From NCBI GenBank assembly GCA_905193225.1, contig CAJJNV010000015.1, positions 1 to 50,611 of the forward strand: 50,611 nucleotides of DNA. Direction: 5' to 3'. This stretch comes from an uncultured Oscillospiraceae bacterium. Its GTDB lineage: Bacteria > Bacillota > Clostridia > Oscillospirales > Acutalibacteraceae. The notes under the pieces are model-generated. The model did not search any database. It was not told where the DNA came from and was given only the letters and a program-made list of their open reading frames with translations. Position numbers and translations under genes: made by a program. Shown here piece by piece: positions 1 to 7,132 of this stretch (its first letter is position 1; each line of letters starts with the position of its first letter).

Positions 1-218
1 GCGGAATAATCCTTTCCGGCTCGGCAAAGGAAAAGCCCCAGGTGGCTGAAGTTATCGCCGTAGGCCCCGGCGGTATGGTTGACGGTAAAGAGGTCAAAAT
101 GTATGTTAAAAAGGGCGACCACGTTCTGACCAGCAAATATTCCGGAACGGAAGTTAAGGTCGACGGAAAAGATTACATCATCGTACGTCAGAACGACATT
201 CTGGCAATTGTAGAATAA
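1..218 (+). CDS. groES: Co-chaperonin GroES, 3' part (5' end outside the window)
   Basis: The reading frame whose first whole codon is at position 3 translates to the C-terminal two thirds of a GroES barrel and ends with TAA at 216-218. Visible GroES features are the segment EVIAVGPGG, the VKKGDHVL strand, the KYSGTEVK turn and the ending DILAIVE. GroES forms the heptameric lid of the cytoplasmic GroEL folding chamber. groEL follows 24 bp downstream, the usual groESL operon. The promoter and any CIRCE/HrcA operator would be upstream of the window. Identification is secure; only the N-terminus, including most of the mobile loop, is missing. Confidence 0.95.
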   Translation, partial: GIILSGSAKEKPQVAEVIAVGPGGMVDGKEVKMYVKKGDHVLTSKYSGTEVKVDGKDYIIVRQNDILAIVE

Positions 219-242
219 TTTGAGAAAGGCAGATTGATTTAT

Positions 243-1883
243 ATGGCAAAAGATATTCTTTTCGGAGAAGAAGCCAGAAAGGCTCTCCAGTCGGGTGTTG
301 ATCAGCTTTCCAACACCGTTAAAGTAACCCTCGGCCCCAAGGGCAGAAACGTTGTTATCGACAAGAAATACGGCGCACCCCTCATCACCAACGACGGCGT
401 GACCATCGCAAAGGAAGTCGAGCTTGACGATCCTTTTGAAAATATGGGCGCTCAGCTGGTCAAAGAGGTTGCAACCAAGACCAACGATGTGGCCGGCGAC
501 GGCACCACCACCGCAACCCTGCTTGCTCAGGCTCTTATCCGCGAGGGTATGAAGAACGTTGCCGCAGGCGCAAATCCCATGGACGTTAAAAAGGGCATTC
601 AGAAGGCCGTTGACGAAACCGTTAAAGAGGTCACAAAGAATTCAAAAAAGGTTTCGGGTACTAAGGATATCGCCCGTGTAGCCAGCGTTTCGGCCGCCGA
701 CGAATATATCGGAACACTTATTGCCGAGGCTATGGAAAAGGTTACATCCGACGGCGTTATCACCGTTGAGGAATCCAAGACCGCCGAGACCTACAGCGAG
801 GTCGTGGAAGGCATGGAATTCGACCGCGGATATATTTCTCCTTATATGGTTACCGATTCGGACAAAATGGTTGCCGAGCTTGACGAGCCCTACATCCTTA
901 TTACCGATAAAAAAATCAGCAACATTCAGGACATTTTGCCCCTTCTCGAGCAGATCGTAAAGGCAGGCAAGAAGCTGCTCATCATTGCCGAGGACGTCGA
1001 GGGCGAGGCTCTCTCCACCATTCTCGTAAACAAACTCCGCGGAACCTTCACCTGCGTGTGCGTTAAGGCTCCCGGTTTCGGTGACAGAAGAAAGGAAATG
1101 CTCCGCGACATCGCCATTCTCACCGGCGGTGAGGTCATCACCGAGGAGCTTGGTCTCGACCTTAAGGACGCTACCGTGGCACAGCTGGGCACCGCCCGTC
1201 AGGTCACCGTTTCCAAGGAAAACACCATCATTGTTGACGGCGCAGGAAAGAAAGCCGCCATTAAAGACCGCATTGGTCAGATCCGCAGCCAGATCGAGGG
1301 AACAACCTCCGATTTCGACCGCGAAAAGCTTCAGGAACGCCTTGCCAAGCTTTCGGGCGGCGTAGCCGTTATCAAGGTCGGTGCAGCCACCGAGGTTGAA
1401 ATGAAGGACAAGAAGCTCCGCATTGAGGATGCTCTTGCAGCTACCAAAGCAGCCGTTGAAGAAGGCATCGTGGCCGGCGGCGGTGTGGCTCTTGTAGACA
1501 CCATTCCCGCAGTTGAGGCATTCAGCGAGACCCTTGATGGCGACGAAAAGACCGGTGCCAAGATCGTTGTAAGAGTGCTTGAGGAGCCTATGCGCCAGAT
1601 CGCTGCAAATGCAGGCCTCGAAGGCTCGGTTATTGTCAACGAGGTTCGTTCCCACAAGGGAATCAACTATGGTTTCGACGCCAAGAAAGAGGAGTATGTC
1701 GATCTGATGAAATCGGGTATCGTCGATCCTACCAAGGTTACACGTTCGGCAATTCAGAACGCTTCCTCCGTTGCAGCAATGGTACTGACCACCGAGTCGC
1801 TCATTGCCGAGAAGAAGGAAGATGCAGCAGCGGCAAATGCGGCAGCAGCGGCAGCCGCAGCAGCAGGCGGCGGAATGTATTGA
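243..1883 (+). CDS. groEL: Chaperonin GroEL (60 kDa, ATP-dependent)
   Basis: This is a full-length GroEL of 546 residues beginning MAKDILFGEEARK, with the ATP-binding GDGTTTATLLAQ segment near residue 86, the KAPGFGDRR apical motif and the VAGGGVAL segment near 413. It folds client proteins in the cytoplasm together with GroES. The family start is ATG 243. An in-frame TTG at 234 is better spaced from the AGAAAGG ribosome site (223-229), so initiation three codons earlier cannot be excluded. The C-terminal tail is unusual: the normal GGM repeats are replaced by an alanine-rich run ending GGGMY. A hairpin terminator follows. Confidence 0.97.
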   Translation: MAKDILFGEEARKALQSGVDQLSNTVKVTLGPKGRNVVIDKKYGAPLITNDGVTIAKEVELDDPFENMGAQLVKEVATKTNDVAGDGTTTATLLAQALIREGMKNVAAGANPMDVKKGIQKAVDETVKEVTKNSKKVSGTKDIARVASVSAADEYIGTLIAEAMEKVTSDGVITVEESKTAETYSEVVEGMEFDRGYISPYMVTDSDKMVAELDEPYILITDKKISNIQDILPLLEQIVKAGKKLLIIAEDVEGEALSTILVNKLRGTFTCVCVKAPGFGDRRKEMLRDIAILTGGEVITEELGLDLKDATVAQLGTARQVTVSKENTIIVDGAGKKAAIKDRIGQIRSQIEGTTSDFDREKLQERLAKLSGGVAVIKVGAATEVEMKDKKLRIEDALAATKAAVEEGIVAGGGVALVDTIPAVEAFSETLDGDEKTGAKIVVRVLEEPMRQIAANAGLEGSVIVNEVRSHKGINYGFDAKKEEYVDLMKSGIVDPTKVTRSAIQNASSVAAMVLTTESLIAEKKEDAAAANAAAAAAAAAGGGMY

Positions 1884-1914
1884 TAAGCACCTCCGCTTAA
1901 ATTAAAACAATGGT

Positions 1915-1953
1915 AACGACCGGGCTTTCCTTTGAAGGTCCGGCCGTTTTTTT
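1915..1953 (+). terminator. Rho-independent terminator of groESL
   Basis: A stem of about 13 pairs with G-U wobbles (left arm AACGACCGGGCTTT, right arm AAGGTCCGGCCGTT) closes a short loop and runs into seven T at 1947-1953. It lies about 30 bp after the groEL stop. Confidence 0.8.
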
Positions 1954-2050
1954 GCAAAAGGGAATAAACGGGCCCGCAGCGACAGCGTTTGCTAATCCAT
2001 AGCATTTGACAAGGATCAAGAGCAGTGCAAAATGCATTCTTAAAAAAACA

Positions 2051-2071
2051 ATCGATAATCAGTTTATCGAT
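2051..2071. repeat. Small inverted repeat in the groEL-hppA gap
   Basis: ATCGATAA at 2051-2058 is matched by TTATCGAT at 2064-2071 across a 5 bp loop. The rest of 1954-2176 is AT- and T-rich, and I see no gene in it. The function of the dyad is unknown. Confidence 0.4.
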
Positions 2072-2176
2072 AAATCGGTTTTGTATTAAAATCACAGTGC
2101 AAAAAGCTTTTTAAGGGTATATCTTTATTGATATTTCCTTTTTTCTTTTTTTTCGGGGTTTTTTTGGTATAGGGGA

Positions 2177-2205
2177 TTGAAAAAAGTCTTAGGATTGAGT
2201 ATAAT
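2177..2205 (+). promoter_or_regulatory. Sigma-A-type promoter of hppA
   Basis: TTGAAA at 2177-2182, a 17 bp spacer and TATAAT at 2200-2205 make a near-consensus vegetative promoter 77 bp upstream of the hppA start. Transcription would begin near 2212, just before the long inverted repeat at 2221-2262. Confidence 0.75.
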
Positions 2206-2220
2206 GGGATTGTTACTAGA

Positions 2221-2262
2221 TGTGAAATTAACATCGATTATTGTTATTATGTTAATTTCACA
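2221..2262 (+). repeat. 13 bp perfect inverted repeat in the hppA leader
   Basis: TGTGAAATTAACA at 2221-2233 is repeated exactly in inverted orientation as TGTTAATTTCACA at 2250-2262, with a 16 bp AT-rich loop. Each arm is itself an imperfect dyad. The repeat sits between the predicted transcription start and the GGAGG ribosome site at 2270-2274. It could be an mRNA hairpin controlling translation or stability, or paired operator sites. No T-run follows, so it is not a simple terminator. Confidence 0.65.
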
Positions 2263-2282
2263 AATAATTTGGAGGCAAAAAT

Positions 2283-4391
2283 ATGGAAATTTTAGAACAG
2301 TATTTCCCTATGCTGACCCTCGCGGTTGCGCTGATCGCGCTTCTTTTTGTGGGTTTAACGGCCAAAAAGGCCTTCGGCTTTTCCGAAGGCAATGAGCGTA
2401 TGTCCAAGCTTTCGGCATCCATTCGCTCGGGAGCAAACGCATTCCTCAAAAGGCAATATACCGTTGTTGCCATCATATTCCTCGTTGTTGCCATTATTCT
2501 CGGAATTATGGCCATAACCGAAAACCTCAGCCCCTTTGTGCCCTTCGCTTTTCTGACCGGCGGAATCTATTCGGCTCTTGCCGGATTTATCGGAATGAAA
2601 ATCGCTACCGCGTCCAACGCCAGAACGGCCAATGCGTGTCAGACCTCACTTAACAAAGGTCTTAAGGTCGCTTTTTCGGCCGGATCGGTTATGGGATTCA
2701 CCGTTGTGGCTCTCGGTCTTTTCGACATTTCGGTATGGTTTATCCTGCTTAAATTCGTCTTTAAGCTTGACATCGATGCCATAACCAATGCAATGGTTAT
2801 GTTCGGAATGGGCGCTTCTTTTATGGCGCTGTTTGCCCGTGTGGGCGGCGGAATCTTCACCAAGGCTGCCGACGTTGGCGCCGACCTTGTGGGTAAGGTT
2901 GAAGCCGGAATCCCCGAGGACGATCCCCGCAACCCTGCCGTTATCGCCGACAATGTTGGCGATAATGTCGGTGACGTTGCCGGAATGGGTGCCGACCTTT
3001 ACGAGTCCTATTTCGGATCCATCGTATCCTGCTGCGCTCTTGCAACCGCCGCTTTCAGAAGCGTCGGAACCGAGATGATGACCAAGGCGGTCATCGTTCC
3101 TCTGCTCATTGCAGCAGTGGGAATTATCTGCTCTATAATCGGAACATTTCTTGTCCGTACCAAAGAGGACACCAACCAGAAGACACTTCTTTCGGCTCTT
3201 CGCCGCGGTACCAACCTTGCATCGGTGCTTGTGGCTATCGCCGCTTTTCCCATTGTTTGGTTTGTTCTCGGTGAGGAACATTATAAGATTTATTTCTCAA
3301 TCCTTTCGGGACTGCTTGCCGGAGTGCTTATCGGTCTTGCCACCGAATACTTTACTTCCGACAGCTATAAACCCACCAAAAAGCTTGCATCCCAGTCCGA
3401 AACCGGCTCTGCCACAATAATAATCGGCGGTATCGGTCTCGGAATGCTTTCCACCGCAGTACCCATCATCATCGTGGGCGCCGCCATCCTCGCCGCATAT
3501 TACTTTGCCGGCGGATTTGCCGAAGGTGCCGGAAATATGGGACTTTACGGTGTTGCGCTTGCCGCCGTGGGAATGCTTTCCACCCTCGGTATTACCCTTG
3601 CTACCGACGCATACGGCCCTGTTGCCGATAACGCCGGCGGTATTGCCGAAATGGCCGGCCTCGATCCTGAGGTCAGAGAGCGCACCGACGCCCTCGATTC
3701 CCTCGGAAACACCACCGCCGCCACCGGAAAGGGCTTTGCCATCGGTTCTGCAGCCCTTACCGCTCTCGCCCTTATCGCTTCCTATATCGACCAGTTGGGC
3801 GTTAAAGGCTTTGAAGGAATTAACCTCAGTGTTATGGAGCCCGCCGTGCTTGTCGGTCTTATGATCGGTGCCTGCCTGCCCTTTGTTTTTGCCGCTCTCA
3901 CTATGGAGTCGGTGGGCAAGGCTGCACAGAGCATTGTTAAAGAGGTGCGCCGCCAGTTCAAAGAGATTGTCGGCATTATGGACGGAAAGGCCGAGCCTGA
4001 CTACAAGACCTGCGTCGACCTCTGCACCCGTTCCTCCCTCCGCGAGATGGTTCTTCCGTCACTCATCGCCATTGTAGTGCCTGTTGCTGTAGGACTCATT
4101 CTCGGACCCAACGGAGTTATCGGACTGCTCGCCGGTGCAACCGTAACCGGATTCCTCATTGCAATATTTATGAGTAATTCCGGCGGTGCCTGGGACAATG
4201 CCAAGAAATACATTGAAGCGGGAAACTACGGCAGAAAGGGCAGCGATTGCCACAAAGCTGCCGTTGTGGGCGATACCGTAGGCGATCCCTTTAAGGATAC
4301 CTCCGGCCCTGCTATCAACATCCTTATCAAGCTTCTGTCGGTCGTTTCGATAGTCTTTGCCGGACTTGTCGTTAACTTCCACCTGATGTAA
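2283..4391 (+). CDS. hppA: Membrane-bound ion-pumping pyrophosphatase (probably K+-dependent, Na+-transporting)
   Basis: A 702-residue polytopic membrane protein of the H+/Na+-translocating pyrophosphatase family, which couples pyrophosphate hydrolysis to cation export across the cell membrane. The substrate-binding acidic motif DDPRNPAVIADNVGDNVGD is near residues 213-231, and a second set, GDTVGDPFKDTSGP, is near the C-terminus. The segment GNTTAATGKG has Ala where K+-independent enzymes have Lys, which indicates K+ dependence. DLYESY in transmembrane helix 6 carries Glu in the position typical of Na+-pumping members. ATG 2283 is well placed after TTGGAGG. The gene is monocistronic, with its own promoter, leader repeat and terminator. 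Family assignment is certain; ion specificity is inferred from family knowledge. Confidence 0.95.
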   Translation: MEILEQYFPMLTLAVALIALLFVGLTAKKAFGFSEGNERMSKLSASIRSGANAFLKRQYTVVAIIFLVVAIILGIMAITENLSPFVPFAFLTGGIYSALAGFIGMKIATASNARTANACQTSLNKGLKVAFSAGSVMGFTVVALGLFDISVWFILLKFVFKLDIDAITNAMVMFGMGASFMALFARVGGGIFTKAADVGADLVGKVEAGIPEDDPRNPAVIADNVGDNVGDVAGMGADLYESYFGSIVSCCALATAAFRSVGTEMMTKAVIVPLLIAAVGIICSIIGTFLVRTKEDTNQKTLLSALRRGTNLASVLVAIAAFPIVWFVLGEEHYKIYFSILSGLLAGVLIGLATEYFTSDSYKPTKKLASQSETGSATIIIGGIGLGMLSTAVPIIIVGAAILAAYYFAGGFAEGAGNMGLYGVALAAVGMLSTLGITLATDAYGPVADNAGGIAEMAGLDPEVRERTDALDSLGNTTAATGKGFAIGSAALTALALIASYIDQLGVKGFEGINLSVMEPAVLVGLMIGACLPFVFAALTMESVGKAAQSIVKEVRRQFKEIVGIMDGKAEPDYKTCVDLCTRSSLREMVLPSLIAIVVPVAVGLILGPNGVIGLLAGATVTGFLIAIFMSNSGGAWDNAKKYIEAGNYGRKGSDCHKAAVVGDTVGDPFKDTSGPAINILIKLLSVVSIVFAGLVVNFHLM

Positions 4392-4420
4392 GCGGGATAA
4401 AGCATAATCATAAAATAATC

Positions 4421-4461
4421 AACCCCCGCCGTTACGGTTTGAGTGACGGCGGGGGTTTTGT
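4421..4461. terminator. Terminator after hppA, also facing immA
   Basis: A strong GC-rich stem (AACCCCCGCCGT paired with ACGGCGGGGGTT) lies between two convergent genes and is followed by T-rich sequence on the plus strand and AATT-rich sequence on the minus strand. It probably ends hppA and may serve both directions. Confidence 0.75.
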
Positions 4462-4490
4462 GTTGTCTGTTTACATGGTATAAATTGGAA

Positions 4491-4934
4491 TCAGACGTTG
4501 ATCTGTTCCATATACCGCTCGATGGCCGACATCTCTATTCCGGTCAGCGAGCTTAGGGCTTCGGGCGAAATCTCGGAAAAATCGGCCCGTTCCTCAAATG
4601 GGGAGACAAGCAGACATACGGCGAAAAAATCTGCCTGACGTTCAAACCGCCCTATCTCAAAGGCGGTTTTCGATTTTAGAAAAAAAGAATTTGAATCGGG
4701 ATGAAGCAGGGCGTGGCCGAGCTCGTGGGCGGCGGTAAACCGCGCCTTTGCGGGAGAAAGAGCATCGTTTATAAGTATTATCTTTTTGCCCTTTATGTGA
4801 TAATACAGCCCGTTTGTGCGGTCGGGCATTTTAAGGCGGAAGGTATTTATGCCAAGTTCATCGCACAGCAAAAAAGGATCGGCCGTGCCGTATTTCTTAT
4901 AAGTTCCCTCTGCCAGAGCCTTGATTTTGTTCAT
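4491..4934 (-). CDS. ImmA/IrrE-family zinc metallopeptidase
   Basis: A 147-residue cytoplasmic protein with the zinc-protease motif HELGHALLHP at residues 70-79 and the companion helix ERQADFFAVCLL, which supplies the third metal ligand in this family. ImmA-type proteases cleave or inactivate the XRE repressor encoded next to them and so release its targets. The start overlaps the end of the XRE gene by 38 bp, so the two are co-transcribed and probably translationally coupled. The target here is presumably the neighbouring repressor, which is inference from ImmR/ImmA and DdrO/IrrE pairs. No prophage or conjugation genes are nearby. Confidence 0.88.
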   Translation of the reverse strand: MNKIKALAEGTYKKYGTADPFLLCDELGINTFRLKMPDRTNGLYYHIKGKKIILINDALSPAKARFTAAHELGHALLHPDSNSFFLKSKTAFEIGRFERQADFFAVCLLVSPFEERADFSEISPEALSSLTGIEMSAIERYMEQINV

Positions 4935-5298
4935 CGTTTTTCCTTTCCTTTTGAGATAATACCACAGCTGCGCTGATCTCGATAGCGTCGGACAGCTGCT
5001 TTAATTCACTTTCGGTCAAAGCCTCTCCGTTGAACATAAGTCCGTCGGCACAAAGCAGTCGGTTTTTAAGCTCATTTATAAGCTCACCGACCTCCCGTTC
5101 GTCGCTTTGACTGTCGAGAAGATAATCGGTTGTTACACCGAAAAACTTCGCAATGGCCGAAACATCCGAAATTGACGGACTGCGGCGGCTTTGCTCGTAC
5201 ATACCTACAGCGCTGGCACTTATCCCCAGAAAAGAGGCAAGCTCCCCTTGGGTCAGATGCTTATTTTTTCGGAGTTTTTTTAATTTATCGGCAAACAT
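4897..5298 (-). CDS. XRE-family transcriptional repressor (partner of the ImmA-like protease)
   Basis: A 133-residue protein starting MFADKLKKLRKNKHLTQGEL, with a Cro/C1-type helix-turn-helix in the first 60 residues (LTQGELASFLGISASAVGMY). The C-terminal half is predicted helical and probably handles dimerisation or protease recognition. The open frame extends 40 codons further upstream, but ATG 5298 is preferred because GGGGGA lies just upstream and the HTH family starts here. It is divergent from 5674-6238. Its own promoter (5450-5478) and the opposing promoter both contain ATCACAC motifs, so it probably represses both transcripts. That is inference. Confidence 0.88.
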   Translation of the reverse strand: MFADKLKKLRKNKHLTQGELASFLGISASAVGMYEQSRRSPSISDVSAIAKFFGVTTDYLLDSQSDEREVGELINELKNRLLCADGLMFNGEALTESELKQLSDAIEISAAVVLSQKERKNDEQNQGSGRGNL

Positions 5299-5449
5299 TT
5301 CAGTCCCCCATATTCTCTGTCCGGCCCTTTTAATCATACAGGTGTGCTTCCCGTGCGATGCAGCAAGGCATCGGTTTAAAAAAGGCAAAGCAAATGAATT
5401 TTTGAGCAAAAAAGCCATTTGAATTCAAACGACATTTTTCGCCGTAATT

Positions 5450-5478
5450 ATTGTATCACACGTAAACGAGAATTTCAA
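5450..5478 (-). promoter_or_regulatory. Promoter of the XRE-ImmA operon
   Basis: Read on the minus strand: TTGAAA (5473-5478), 17 bp, TACAAT (5450-5455), with an extended TG just before the -10. The GTGTGAT motif lies inside the spacer, directly upstream of the -10, where a bound repressor would block polymerase. Confidence 0.7.
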
Positions 5479-5660
5479 GCGAAATTTGGACGCTTAAAAA
5501 GTTAAGTACTATTTTTCGTATTTAGCATATAAATCACACGCTTGTCGACAAAATCGGTCAAAATATTCCTTGAAATCACACAAAGTGTTGTTTATAATTT
5601 TAAATAGAGTGATTGCTGCAGCAAACATTATAAAAAAGTAAATACACTAAATGTGTGATT
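5455..5660. promoter_or_regulatory. Four ATCACAC motifs, candidate operators shared by two divergent promoters
   Basis: The heptamer ATCACAC occurs at 5455-5461, 5533-5539, 5575-5581 and, inverted as GTGTGAT, at 5653-5659. Three of the four are preceded by A (AATCACAC). One lies in the spacer of the xre promoter, one in the spacer of the divergent promoter, one between them and one just before the ribosome site of the 5674 gene. The rest of this 375 bp gap (5299-5673) is AT-rich, with no further gene seen. Confidence 0.6.
5570..5598 (+). promoter_or_regulatory. Promoter of the 5674-6238 gene pair
   Basis: TTGAAA at 5570-5575, a 17 bp spacer and TATAAT at 5593-5598. The spacer begins with an ATCACAC motif. 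Confidence 0.7.
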
Positions 5661-5673
5661 AGGAGGCCTAAAA

Positions 5674-5958
5674 ATGACTCTGGAAAACTTGGGACGGGAA
5701 TATTTAAAGGAAACCGACAGGCTAAAAGCACGGCTTTGCGAGCTGAATTTGCTTTTGAAGAGGGAAAAGGACGAGGAGCAAAGATTGATGCTCAAACGGC
5801 GCATATATTATTTATATACCGAAATGCGCGACACCGAGCAGACGGCAGAGTATCTTTTAAATTACTATTCATCTGATAAAAAGAAGGACTGTGCAAAACA
5901 GCAGAAGTTTGACATATACGGGGAGGAAGAAAAATATGAAAAGAATAATATCGCTTGA
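5674..5958 (+). CDS. Small charged coiled-coil protein, function unknown
   Basis: A 94-residue, very hydrophilic, helix-forming protein starting MTLENLGREYLKETDRLK, with heptad-like Leu spacing over the first 65 residues and a Lys/Glu-rich tail. No signal peptide or membrane segment is visible. AGGAGG at 5661-5666 sits 7 bp before the ATG. It overlaps the sigma-like gene by 23 bp, so the two are co-translated. The arrangement suggests a partner or regulator of that factor, but I do not recognise a named family. Confidence 0.75.
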   Translation: MTLENLGREYLKETDRLKARLCELNLLLKREKDEEQRLMLKRRIYYLYTEMRDTEQTAEYLLNYYSSDKKKDCAKQQKFDIYGEEEKYEKNNIA

Positions 5959-6238
5959 GAAATTTGTGGCCGACGAGCTGAGCTATCGCAGTTTTTTTGA
6001 GGCGGACGATGAGCAAAAGGGAAGGGACAGGCTTATAAAGCGGCTCAGGGACGTTATTGCCAACGAGCTGACCGACAATCAGCGGCAGCTTATAGAAATG
6101 TATTATTTCGGTCAAAAAAATATTCCGCAAATAGCAGGCGAGCTTAAAATAAACCGTTCGACCGTAAGCAGGGGTCTTAAAAGGGCGAGGGTACGCATAG
6201 GACGGTGTATGGGATATGATCTTAAAACATACCGCTGA
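5936..6238 (+). CDS. Sigma-70 region 4-like DNA-binding protein
   Basis: A 100-residue protein whose C-terminal half is a sigma region 4 helix-turn-helix: LTDNQRQLIEMYYFGQKN, then IPQIAGELKINRSTVSRGLK and RARVRIGRC. The N-terminal 45 residues are charged and do not resemble sigma region 2, so it may be a stand-alone region 4 regulator rather than a full sigma factor. ATG 5936 is preferred over the upstream in-frame start because GGGAGG lies at 5921-5926. The pair is divergent from an XRE-ImmA operon and probably controlled by it. Similar short proteins occur in Firmicute mobile elements, but no element genes are present here. Confidence 0.78.
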   Translation: MKRIISLEKFVADELSYRSFFEADDEQKGRDRLIKRLRDVIANELTDNQRQLIEMYYFGQKNIPQIAGELKINRSTVSRGLKRARVRIGRCMGYDLKTYR

Positions 6239-6301
6239 AAGGCGGCTTGCGCCCTACGCCGATACAGTTTTCGGCTGACGACGGCCTGCAGGGAGAATGG
6301 T

Positions 6302-6421
6302 ATGGAAAACGGTTTTTCGAAGTATCTTTTGTTGTTAAAGAAAATTGCGGCAGCAGAAAAGCTGATAGGAAAAGAAACAATACCGCAAAAAGCCTTCCCG
6401 TTTTATAGGGAAGGCTTTTAA
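6302..6421 (+). CDS. Possible 39-residue helical peptide
   Basis: A short frame starts at ATG 6302, six bases after GGGAG (6291-6295), and reads MENGFSKYLLLLKKIAAAEK through to TAA at 6419-6421. The N-terminal half would form an amphipathic, cationic helix. The last ten codons are written in the terminator hairpin at 6387-6419, which argues for caution. It would be the third gene of the 5674 operon. It has no recognisable family. Confidence 0.3.
   Translation: MENGFSKYLLLLKKIAAAEKLIGKETIPQKAFPFYREGF
6387..6420 (+). terminator. Terminator of the 5674 operon
   Basis: AAAAAGCCTTCCC pairs with GGGAAGGCTTTT across a short loop. The right arm ends in four T. It lies about 150 bp after the sigma-like gene and 140 bp before the convergent chromate transporter gene. 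Confidence 0.7.
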
Positions 6422-6562
6422 ACATTAAAAAGAGGTGCGGCACAAAAGGGCAAGTGCAGGAAGGAAATGCTCCGCCAAAATTGCAGGTGCAGTAAATGGC
6501 AGAAAGGAAAAAACGCACAAAAGACAAGCGGCGAGGAAAGAAGGGAAAACGCCGCAGTATTC

Positions 6563-7132
6563 TCAGCCCAGAAGACCTGCATACCCGATGATGATGCCTA
6601 TAACTGCCGAAATCAGAATTATGATTATGGGATGTACCTTTTTGAGCGCCATTATAAGGGCGGCGGCAAAAAGAACGGCCGCTACCCAGAATTTAAGGGT
6701 GGCAAAATTTGAGAGTATAAATCCCGCGGGGAAGAATACCGCCAGCGCAAAGGATATTACCGCCGAGCCGATAAGTCCCACGACAACAGGTTTAAGGCCG
6801 TTCATCATTCCTCTGACCACTAAGCTTTCCTTAAATGCGGTATAGCATTTTGCCACAATCAAAATGATGATAAAGGAGGGAAGCACCACGCCGAGGGTGG
6901 TGAAAAAGGCACCGGGCACACCGGCCTGGGAACTGCCCACATAGGTGGCAATATTGATGGCGAAGGGACCGGGGGTCGATTCGCTGACCGCCACAAAGTT
7001 AACAAGCTCTTCCTCGCTGAGCCAGCCAAATCCCAGCACATATTGCTGTATCAGGGGGAGCATGGCGTAACCGCCGCCGAAGGTGAAAAGCCCAATCTTG
7101 AAAAATGTCCAGAAAAGGGTAAGGTATGTCAT
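6563..7132 (-). CDS. chrA: Chromate transporter family protein, half-length subunit 2
   Basis: A 189-residue membrane protein of the short-chain CHR family. It carries the signature TFGGGYAMLPLIQ near residue 17 and VAVSESTPGPFAINIATYVG near 50, followed by hydrophobic helices. CHR proteins export chromate or related oxyanions; in anaerobes lacking chromate exposure the real substrate is unknown. Short CHR proteins come in pairs that together equal one long ChrA. This one overlaps its partner by 4 bp (ATGA) and is slightly more divergent from it than a recent duplicate would be. Confidence 0.88.
   Translation of the reverse strand: MTYLTLFWTFFKIGLFTFGGGYAMLPLIQQYVLGFGWLSEEELVNFVAVSESTPGPFAINIATYVGSSQAGVPGAFFTTLGVVLPSFIIILIVAKCYTAFKESLVVRGMMNGLKPVVVGLIGSAVISFALAVFFPAGFILSNFATLKFWVAAVLFAAALIMALKKVHPIIIILISAVIGIIIGYAGLLG

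Noticed and set aside
642..1655. A 337-codon antisense frame in groEL
   Set aside because: Shadow of a highly expressed gene with strong codon bias; no start signal and no family features.
2221..2262. CRP-like TGTGA...TCACA pair before hppA
   Set aside because: The half-sites are about 32 bp apart rather than 6 bp, so this is not a CRP site; kept only as an inverted repeat.
4491..6238. Prophage or conjugative element around the XRE-ImmA module
   Set aside because: No integrase, structural, relaxase or transfer genes and no attachment repeats were seen; flanks are ordinary core genes.
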